Of a stretch of DNA of 5,305 nucleotides, positions 1 to 5,051 are shown piece by piece. Position 1 is the first letter of the stretch. Each line of letters begins with the position of its first letter. The DNA lies in contig JAICSL010000143.1 in NCBI GenBank assembly GCA_025936955.1, positions 1 through 5,305 of the forward strand, in the 5' to 3' direction. A model generated the notes under the pieces. That model saw only the letters and a list, made by a program, of their open reading frames with translations, made no database searches and was not told the origin of the DNA. Origin of the DNA: Nitrososphaeraceae archaeon (GTDB lineage: Archaea; Thermoproteota; Nitrososphaeria; Nitrososphaerales; Nitrososphaeraceae). The position numbers and the translations under genes were made by a program.

Positions 1-34
1 CTCCTCCTCCTCCTCCTCCTTATCATCATCATCA
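1..34 (+). repeat. Triplet microsatellite (TCC)6-TTA-(TCA)4 encoding poly-serine
   Basis: Six TCC codons, one TTA and four TCA codons follow one another in the frame of the serine hydrolase, giving six Ser, Leu and four Ser before Pro. Each block is uniform in codon as well as amino acid, which points to replication slippage rather than selection for serine alone. The tract touches the window edge, so its full length is unknown. Unit changes would lengthen or shorten the linker without shifting frame. Confidence 0.9.
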
Positions 35-1111
35 CCAGCTGGACTTGATTTTAAACAGATATCATCTAAAGTTACAAATTTTATTTTAAATAATGTAGTA
101 AACAAATCCAAAGCAGCTCTAGTTGTAGGATTGATAGATTCAAATGGAACAAAGGTATACAGCTTTGGAAATATTTCAAAAGCAAATAACGTACCTGTTA
201 ATGGGAGTACCCTATTTAATATAGATTCGATCACAAAGACATTTACCACTCTAGTTTTAGCAGACATGATCAAACAAGGAATCGTACATCTAGACGATCC
301 GATTGAAAACTATCTTCCTTCGAATGTAAAAGTGCCTCAATACAATGGAACCAAAATAACACTTGAAGATTTGGCAACCCATACATCTGGTCTTCCATTT
401 ATGCCATCTAATATATGGATAAATAACACTATAGGCGCAATAAACCCAAATTATAATTCAACCCAATTGTATCAAGGTCTAGCAAATACTACTTTATCTA
501 GTAAACCTGGCACAAAATTCCTTTATTCTGATTTTGGTATGGGATTACTAGGACACATTTTATCTTTGAAAGAAAAAGTTTCATATGAACAGCTTGTAAA
601 ACATAGAATTCTTGATATATTGGGTATGAATGATACCAAAATTAATTTATCTGCAAATGATCTTAAATATAGATTTCCATTAGGGCATCAAAATGGGTCT
701 GAAATTCAAACTCCCAAAATCCCATCTGTTATTGCAGGGGCTGGTGGATTACGTTCGACTGCAAATGATTTGTTAAAATATTTATCTGCTAACATGGGTT
801 TACTTCATACCAAATTAGATGAATCCATTGCACTACAGCACTTGATTCAACACCCGGGTTTACTTCCAAATCCAATGAATTATAGTATATATATTGCCTT
901 AGGATGGGCTGTACTCACAAATTTTGGAACAGAGACTTTAGATCACACCGGATCAATCAATGGCTGGAATGCTAACGTTGCCTTTATTCCCACAAAGCAA
1001 ATAGGTGTGGTGTCTTTATGTAGTTGCGATTTAAAGGATATGAATACAGGTACCCTTGACTTTGTATTGTTGAATCTAACAGGAATAGATAGCTTGACTA
1101 ATCACAAGTAA
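2..1111 (+). CDS. Secreted serine hydrolase, class C beta-lactamase-like (peptidase S12 type), 5' end missing
   Basis: The reading frame is open from the left edge to the TAA at 1109-1111, giving 369 visible residues. The TTG at 131 is not the true start: it falls inside the first beta-strand of the domain (AALVVGLIDSNG), so the start and signal peptide lie outside the window. Visible order: poly-Ser linker (residues 1-12), then the hydrolase domain. The three family motifs are present: SxxK as SITK (S76 nucleophile, K79; codon 227-229), YxN in the variant form YSD (Y175; codon 524-526), and HTG (H315; codon 944-946). The family includes AmpC-like beta-lactamases, D-Ala-D-Ala carboxypeptidases and esterases. 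Archaea lack murein, so an esterase or peptidase/amidase role on another substrate is more likely, but the substrate cannot be read here. Thirteen N-x-S/T sequons support an extracellular, glycosylated protein. The only two cysteines form a CSC near the C-terminus (C340, C342). The family call is firm; the function is not. Confidence 0.9.
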   Translation, partial: SSSSSSLSSSSPAGLDFKQISSKVTNFILNNVVNKSKAALVVGLIDSNGTKVYSFGNISKANNVPVNGSTLFNIDSITKTFTTLVLADMIKQGIVHLDDPIENYLPSNVKVPQYNGTKITLEDLATHTSGLPFMPSNIWINNTIGAINPNYNSTQLYQGLANTTLSSKPGTKFLYSDFGMGLLGHILSLKEKVSYEQLVKHRILDILGMNDTKINLSANDLKYRFPLGHQNGSEIQTPKIPSVIAGAGGLRSTANDLLKYLSANMGLLHTKLDESIALQHLIQHPGLLPNPMNYSIYIALGWAVLTNFGTETLDHTGSINGWNANVAFIPTKQIGVVSLCSCDLKDMNTGTLDFVLLNLTGIDSLTNHK

Positions 1112-1162
1112 ATCCATACACTTCCTAATGATGGTCAAATAATCGGTCTGATAAAATTTCAC

Positions 1163-1170
1163 TATTTTTT
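1163..1170 (+). terminator. T-tract terminator for the serine hydrolase gene
   Basis: A run of six T (1165-1170), preceded by a T at 1163, lies 54 bases after the stop codon. Archaeal RNA polymerase commonly stops at such oligo-T runs without needing a hairpin, and I see no strong hairpin before it. It lies left of the minus-strand terminator, so the two convergent transcripts need not overlap. Confidence 0.5.
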
Positions 1171-1200
1171 GTAATTAGATTAATTTAAAGATTGAATTGG

Positions 1201-1267
1201 AAAAAAATTTGTAGTTGTTCGCCGAACCAGTGTAAAAATATACACACTCAGTTATTTTGGACTACAA
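1201..1267 (-). terminator. Structured terminator for the minus-strand operon: nested inverted repeats ending in T7
   Basis: Read on the minus strand, an outer 7-bp stem (arms 1261-1267 and 1209-1215, TTGTAGT/ACTACAA) encloses two smaller ones. These are GTGTA/TACAC (1230-1234 with 1241-1245) and GTTC/GAAC (1217-1220 with 1224-1227). The structure is followed by seven T on the minus strand (1207-1201). It lies about 100 bases beyond the stop codon at 1368. Hairpin plus T-run fits transcript termination or 3'-end protection. No tRNA fits: the span enclosed by the outer stem is only 59 nt and has no proper T arm. Confidence 0.45.
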
Positions 1268-1330
1268 CTATCGTTATTACAGATAGATTATAGGCAAGTT
1301 TATGATTTTGTTATTTATGAATAATAGTTT

Positions 1331-1358
1331 ATTTCTTTGATCATATTTCTTTGGTCAA
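1331..1358. repeat. Tandem 14-bp imperfect direct repeat
   Basis: Two adjacent 14-bp units (1331-1344 and 1345-1358) share 12 of 14 bases, with the core ATTTCTTTG(A/G)TCA. They lie just beyond the stop codon of the thioredoxin-like gene, in the 3' untranslated region of the minus operon. No known function; this may be a simple slippage duplication. Confidence 0.6.
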
Positions 1359-1367
1359 ATTGAATGT

Positions 1368-2633
1368 TCATCCAAATGTAAATGTGTAAGCTTGAAATCC
1401 TTTTCCTTTAACATCTATCACTAGCGAATGAAAACTCTCATTACTATATGATTGATGATTTACTATGTTATAGAGCCTTGGATAATCAATTACGAATTTA
1501 GAATTATTGTTTGATGTATCTACACCTTTAGAATAGTTTGGTAATAAAGAATTATCTTCATGAACCACACCTTGACCTGTACCTCCTGCTACCAAGTTTA
1601 CATACTGTGCAGAATAGATTAAAATAATACGACCAGTATCACTCTGTAATTCCAGATTATCAAGATTATTTTTCCATTTTCCTTCCAAGTATATTGTATT
1701 GGGTTGTATAGACGAATTTGATGTGGTTGAAGGCAGATTATATGTAACAGTTTGTCCTGGCTCAAATACGCCTCCAGAATTCCCTATTGCTGAATTTGAG
1801 CCTTGGTTTCCAAAATACAATTCTGGTGTTTTAATTTTAGAAAAATCAACAGATTGTTCAAGAAATCTACCAATACTATTTGTAGGATTAAATTGCGATT
1901 TGTTTTCGTATGGTAAGGCTGTTGCATTTTTATTATCTGTATTTTTTATTCCTTGGCTACTATTTCTTTCAGCCAGGAGCGATTGAATTACCTTTTCTGT
2001 TTGATTATAATCTCCTTCACCAGTTTTGTCATATCTTATAAAGCCTTGATCATCAACAAGATACATTCTTGGCCAATAATTATTTCCATAAGATTTCCAA
2101 ATTTTATAATCATTGTCTTGTATTGCAGGATATTTTATGCCATATTTTTGTAGCGATGTCTTTACAAAATCAGTATTCTTTTCAAATTCAAATTCCGGTG
2201 TATGAACTCCAACTATTACAAGCCCTTTATCTCCGCCATACTTTGCATTCCATTCTATAAGATGTGGAACAGTTCTTAGAACATTAATACAACTATAGGT
2301 CCAAAAGTTTACAAGCACAACTTTTCCTTTTAAACCTGCCATTGATATTGGCTGGCCATTATTGATATTAACTGCATTTATACCTTCACCAGTTTTCTTA
2401 AATTCAGGTGCAATTTTGTCTTGAAATGTGTTGTATGATACTTTATTTTCATAATCATTATTCGATGTTGGAGGTATTAATGATGTAAACTGTGAAAAAA
2501 ATTTTTCATAAATGTTGTTAGTATCAGCATTAACAAAAAATAAAGATGGGAAAGAAGTTAAATAACTAGTAGTTACTATGCAGGCAATAGTCACCGCTGC
2601 TGTTAAGACAATGATCTTTTGTTTTAATTCCAA
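1368..2633 (-). CDS. Exported thioredoxin-fold protein with DipZ-type C-terminal domain and single-cysteine CINV active site
   Basis: A 421-residue protein. Residues 1-34 form a basic-then-hydrophobic signal peptide or membrane anchor. Residues ~75-222 form a TlpA-like thioredoxin domain, with the strand KVVLVNFW, the active-site loop YSCINVLR (C115), VGVHTPEF and the loop YWP (P188, the expected cis-Pro). A 40-residue Asn/Ser-rich linker follows. Residues ~265-421 form a beta-rich domain starting TPELYFG and ending FTFG. This order, and the wording of the motifs, match the periplasmic half of mycobacterial DipZ, whose last domain resembles a carbohydrate-binding module (recalled family knowledge). 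The family motif is CINC; here the second Cys is Val118 (codon 2280-2282), leaving C115 as the only Cys outside the anchor (C18). The ordinary dithiol reaction is therefore not possible; monothiol chemistry or a purely structural role would fit. The start is TTG at 2633-2631: the codon before it is TAA and the next ATG is Met98, inside the thioredoxin domain. It is the second gene of an operon. Confidence 0.9.
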   Translation of the reverse strand: MELKQKIIVLTAAVTIACIVTTSYLTSFPSLFFVNADTNNIYEKFFSQFTSLIPPTSNNDYENKVSYNTFQDKIAPEFKKTGEGINAVNINNGQPISMAGLKGKVVLVNFWTYSCINVLRTVPHLIEWNAKYGGDKGLVIVGVHTPEFEFEKNTDFVKTSLQKYGIKYPAIQDNDYKIWKSYGNNYWPRMYLVDDQGFIRYDKTGEGDYNQTEKVIQSLLAERNSSQGIKNTDNKNATALPYENKSQFNPTNSIGRFLEQSVDFSKIKTPELYFGNQGSNSAIGNSGGVFEPGQTVTYNLPSTTSNSSIQPNTIYLEGKWKNNLDNLELQSDTGRIILIYSAQYVNLVAGGTGQGVVHEDNSLLPNYSKGVDTSNNNSKFVIDYPRLYNIVNHQSYSNESFHSLVIDVKGKGFQAYTFTFG

Positions 2634-2644
2634 TTACTTTTCAC
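2631..2644 (-). promoter_or_regulatory. Weak ribosome binding site and TTG start of the thioredoxin-like gene
   Basis: In the 13-bp gap between the two operon genes the minus strand carries GTGA (2644-2641), which can pair with the archaeal 16S 3' end. It sits seven bases before TTG (2633-2631). This internal gene cannot be leaderless, so a short Shine-Dalgarno match makes sense. It supports TTG over the GTG at codon 14, which would remove the positive charges of the signal peptide. Confidence 0.4.
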
Positions 2645-2646
2645 GT

Positions 2647-3768
2647 TCATTTTGAATTGGTATTATTATTTTGAATAAAGAAATTGGCAATCTGTTTTAT
2701 AAAGAATTGTGGCTGTTCTTCTGCAATCCAATGACCTGAAAGAGGAACTATTATGCTTTTTACATTTGTAGCCAAAGACAGATTTTGTATAGAATTGAAT
2801 GTACTGCTTCCAGGAAGGTCTCCACCCAAAATTGGATATATATCACCAGATAGTACAAGCACTGGCATTGTAAGTTTGGATTTGGCCAACTCCATGATCT
2901 CTTTTGCATCTTGTGGTAAAGCTTTGTAATATTCAAATCCCGCACGCATTCCACCTGGAGCAGAATAATGACTTACAAATTCATCTATATCCGATTGAGT
3001 AATAGAAGAGGGGTTATATGCAAGTCCTTTAAAAAAATAAGTAAGATATTCTCGCTCTTTACCTTGTACAAGTACTTCTGGCATATCTGGAACTTGATGG
3101 AAAGCAACCCACCAGCGTCCTGGATTTCCGGAAATAGACGGTGGTGGAGTATAGCCCGGGAAAGTTAATTCCATGAGCACTAGTTTGCTAACATTGTTAG
3201 GATGAACTGCAGCATATGTATAGGCCGGAATAGCTCCAATATCATGTCCGACCAAAAATATTTTATTAAAGCCTAGTTGGGATGTTAGTTGATAAATATC
3301 TTCAGCTACTGTCTTACCATCATAACCACTAGCGGGTTTTGAAGAATCCCCAAGACCTCGAAGATCAGGTGCAATAACAGTATAGTTCTTTGCTAAGGCC
3401 GGCATAACATTGTGCCACGCATACCATGTCTGTGGCCAACCATGGAGCAAAACTAGAGGGTCTCCATGACCTCCAATTACATAATGCAATTGAACCCCGT
3501 TAACAGAAGCCATTTGATGTGAAAAAGTCATGTTGCCAATGGTAAAAAAAGAGCCTTGTAAACTAGAGGGGTCTTTTAGAATTAAAGACGTTTGATTGTT
3601 GGTTTGTTGTGTTTGTACTTGCTGTTGTAGCATTTGGTTTTGACTTTGAATTTGTTTTGTAATTTGGGCAAATACATTAGTAAAAAGATTTGCTGTAATG
3701 GCATTTGATAAAGACGTTGTAATTAATATTAAAGATATACACATTAAAATCTTATAGAAAAATTTCAT
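2647..3768 (-). CDS. Secreted alpha/beta hydrolase, epoxide hydrolase / haloacetate dehalogenase-like (Cif-type)
   Basis: A 373-residue protein with a signal peptide (residues 1-~23 or 1-34, ending VFA before QITK), a Gln-rich linker (35-60) and an alpha/beta hydrolase domain (~75-365). Visible landmarks: HGWP oxyanion-hole motif (109-112); DLRGLGDS (135-142); nucleophile elbow GHDIG with Asp176, the sign of epoxide hydrolases and haloalkane/haloacetate dehalogenases rather than Ser esterases; cap segment HQVPDMPE...GKER; cap Tyr pair in FEYYKAL (280-281); catalytic His346 in SGHW. The acid is probably Glu200 (LMEL), at the spacing from the nucleophile seen in the Pseudomonas epoxide hydrolase Cif; Asp309 is an alternative. 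Cif-like enzymes have a cap His in a WHF motif, and here it reads WWV (Trp220). The reaction is probably hydrolysis of an epoxide through an Asp ester; dehalogenation is possible. The substrate is unknown. The mature protein has no Cys. ATG at 3768-3766 suits the leaderless promoter. It is the first gene of the operon. Confidence 0.9.
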   Translation of the reverse strand: MKFFYKILMCISLILITTSLSNAITANLFTNVFAQITKQIQSQNQMLQQQVQTQQTNNQTSLILKDPSSLQGSFFTIGNMTFSHQMASVNGVQLHYVIGGHGDPLVLLHGWPQTWYAWHNVMPALAKNYTVIAPDLRGLGDSSKPASGYDGKTVAEDIYQLTSQLGFNKIFLVGHDIGAIPAYTYAAVHPNNVSKLVLMELTFPGYTPPPSISGNPGRWWVAFHQVPDMPEVLVQGKEREYLTYFFKGLAYNPSSITQSDIDEFVSHYSAPGGMRAGFEYYKALPQDAKEIMELAKSKLTMPVLVLSGDIYPILGGDLPGSSTFNSIQNLSLATNVKSIIVPLSGHWIAEEQPQFFIKQIANFFIQNNNTNSK

Positions 3769-3781
3769 ATTAGCATAATGA

Positions 3782-3803
3782 TTATAAAGTATTTAAGATC
3801 TAC
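3782..3803 (-). promoter_or_regulatory. Archaeal promoter of the hydrolase / thioredoxin-like operon, probably leaderless
   Basis: On the minus strand CTTAAATA (3797-3790) is centred about 25 bases before the ATG at 3768, which would put transcription start at or next to the start codon. A purine-containing stretch (AAAGTAGAT) just upstream could be the BRE. A second TATA-like string, TTTATAA (3788-3782), is too close to the ATG to serve it. I see no Shine-Dalgarno before the ATG, which fits a leaderless message. Confidence 0.5.
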
Positions 3804-3845
3804 TTTCAACCTCTGCAATAATTACATAAATTAAACAAAATGTTC

Positions 3846-3873
3846 CTTATATTATCTTATCTCTATCTCTTAT
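3846..3873. repeat. Pyrimidine-rich tract with three CTTAT repeats
   Basis: CTTAT occurs at 3846, 3856 and 3869, with CTCTATCTCT between the last two, inside a stretch that is almost all C, T and A on the plus strand. The spacings of 10 and 13 bp put the first two copies on the same helix face. It lies 78-105 bases upstream of the operon ATG. It could be a regulator site or simple low complexity. Confidence 0.35.
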
Positions 3874-4030
3874 GTCTCCATTCATCCTTTACATTTTGTT
3901 ATTGTTATGGTCACGTCGCGGTCGAATATGATTGAGATATCTTGCACATGACTATTTGTTTGTATATATCTCCTTGTTAAATGCAGTTTTGAATATTGAT
4001 ACTCCGTCACGAATTAACGTGTTTCTTTTG

Positions 4031-4047
4031 CGGGGAAATATATTTAG
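4031..4047 (+). promoter_or_regulatory. Orphan TATA/BRE promoter-like element
   Basis: CGGGGAAATATATTTAG (4031-4047) has the classic archaeal order: a purine-rich BRE-like stretch directly before a TATA box (ATATATTTA, 4038-4046). It is the best-looking box A in the window. Transcription would begin near 4065-4070, about 150 bases before the SDR start. It therefore drives either a long SDR leader or a separate short RNA ending near the 4151-4166 hairpin. Confidence 0.45.
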
Positions 4048-4150
4048 GCAAGATATTATAGGGTGCAAAAAACAGAATTCCAATATTCGTCATCTCTATT
4101 CATATAACTAAATAGCATACGATGGTAAAATCTCTTCCTCTAGTGAATTC

Positions 4151-4166
4151 CTAAAAACGGTTTTAG
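4151..4166. repeat. Inverted repeat CTAAAA-acgg-TTTTAG before the SDR promoter
   Basis: Perfect 6-bp arms with a 4-base centre, ending four bases before the AT-rich SDR box A (4171-4183). Placement just upstream of a promoter fits an activator or repressor site. As RNA it would form a small hairpin followed by a T-rich stretch (TTCGTATTTT, 4167-4176), so it could instead be a terminator for the orphan promoter at 4031. Confidence 0.45.
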
Positions 4167-4169
4167 TTC

Positions 4170-4184
4170 GTATTTTAATATTAA
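4170..4184 (+). promoter_or_regulatory. Probable promoter box A of the SDR gene
   Basis: TATTTTAATATTA (4171-4183), including a 10-bp palindrome TTAATATTAA (4175-4184), is the AT-rich box at the right distance. Start of transcription would fall near 4200-4206, leaving a 12-18-base leader before the ATG at 4218. Being AT-rich in an AT-rich region, it is only a moderate match. Confidence 0.4.
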
Positions 4185-4217
4185 TCCTTATGTAGAGGAT
4201 TCCAACCATGAATTACT

Positions 4218-5051
4218 ATGGATTCAAAGCAAAAAGTTGCAGTAGTTACCGGAAGCTCAAGTGGAATTGGCCATGAGATATCATTGATTTTAGCAAGAAA
4301 TGGCTTCACAACGTATGCCACAATGAGAAACCTGCAAAAAGGTTCGGATTTGAAATCCATTGCCGAAGACGAAAAACTGCATTTGTATTTTGCACAGCTT
4401 GATGTTACGGATGAGAACTCTGTAAAAATGGCAATACAAACGATACATAATGAAGCAGGTAGAATTGACATTTTAATAAACAACGCCGGTTATGGATTAA
4501 CAGGCGCATTTGAAGACCTTTCTTTGAATGAAATAAAAACACAGTATGAGACAAATGTATTTGGATTGATAAGAACCACACAAGAGGTTCTACCTATTAT
4601 GCGAAAGCAAAGGTCAGGAATGATTGTCAACATAAGCTCAGGAGTAGGAAGGTTTGGCTATCCAACAGGGTCTGCATATGTAAGCACTAAATTTGCAGTA
4701 GAGGGTTTGAGCGAGTGCATGTCATACGAAGTAGAACCATTTGGGATAAAAGTAATTTTAATTGAACCGGGTGTAATACAGACAAACTTTTTTAACTCTT
4801 CTGTCTTGGCAAAAAAATCTCAAGATCCTAATTCACCATATGCTCCATTAATGAAAGGCATGGAAAATAGTATAGACAAAATGATGAAGAATGGATCCAC
4901 TCCCCAATATGTTGCTGAGGTTGTACTTGATGCTGTTACAAATGAAAATCCCAAACTAAGGTACTTGGCAGGCAAGGATATAGAACAATTGTTGGAAATG
5001 AAAAGAAAAATGTCCGATGAAGAATTTGTAAACATGATGAAACAAATGTGA
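4218..5051 (+). CDS. Classical short-chain dehydrogenase/reductase (SDR), probably NADP(H)-dependent
   Basis: A 277-residue Rossmann-fold oxidoreductase covering the whole family length. Visible: TGSSSGIG cofactor loop (11-18); Arg37 after the second strand (ATMRN), which favours NADP(H); LDVTD with Asp62 at the adenine pocket; NNAG (88-91); Asn113 (TNVFG); catalytic Ser141 (NISSG), Tyr154 and Lys158 (YVSTK); EPG (183-185). The tetrad Asn-Ser-Tyr-Lys is therefore complete. No signal peptide, only three sequons and one Cys (C167), so it is cytosolic. The C-terminal ~50 residues are Met/Lys-rich and charged, probably part of the variable substrate lid. The substrate is likely an alcohol, ketone or aldehyde but cannot be named. 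ATG at 4218 is the only good start: an in-frame TGA lies at 4209-4211. It is divergent from the epoxide-hydrolase-like operon, suggesting but not proving a shared pathway. Confidence 0.93.
   Translation: MDSKQKVAVVTGSSSGIGHEISLILARNGFTTYATMRNLQKGSDLKSIAEDEKLHLYFAQLDVTDENSVKMAIQTIHNEAGRIDILINNAGYGLTGAFEDLSLNEIKTQYETNVFGLIRTTQEVLPIMRKQRSGMIVNISSGVGRFGYPTGSAYVSTKFAVEGLSECMSYEVEPFGIKVILIEPGVIQTNFFNSSVLAKKSQDPNSPYAPLMKGMENSIDKMMKNGSTPQYVAEVVLDAVTNENPKLRYLAGKDIEQLLEMKRKMSDEEFVNMMKQM

Larger units (their letters stand above)
3769..4217. other. 449-bp divergent intergenic control region
   Basis: This region separates the minus operon from the SDR gene and holds no convincing gene of useful length. 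It contains the operon promoter (3782-3803), a pyrimidine-rich CTTAT repeat tract (3846-3873), the palindrome AGATATCT (3935-3942), a CACG/CGTG inverted repeat (4008-4021), an orphan TATA/BRE box (4031-4047), a palindrome (4151-4166) and the SDR promoter (4170-4184). It is long for the space between two archaeal promoters. Confidence 0.6.

Noticed and set aside
131..133. TTG as the start of the serine hydrolase
   Set aside because: The frame is open to the left edge and the residues before it complete the first beta-strand and a linker, so the gene begins outside the window.
1209..1267. tRNA-like fold with a 7-bp acceptor stem
   Set aside because: Only 59 nt, no proper T arm or anticodon arm on either strand.
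2602..2632. Lipoprotein signal at Cys18 of the thioredoxin-like protein
   Set aside because: The residues before it (TIA) do not fit a lipobox, and hydrophobic sequence continues after the Cys, as in a membrane segment.
3909..3923. GGTC direct repeat at 11-bp spacing in a locally GC-richer patch
   Set aside because: Four bases repeated once is too little to call an operator.
3991..4088. GAATATTG / CAATATTC inverted pair
   Set aside because: Eight AT-rich bases about 80 bp apart are expected by chance here.
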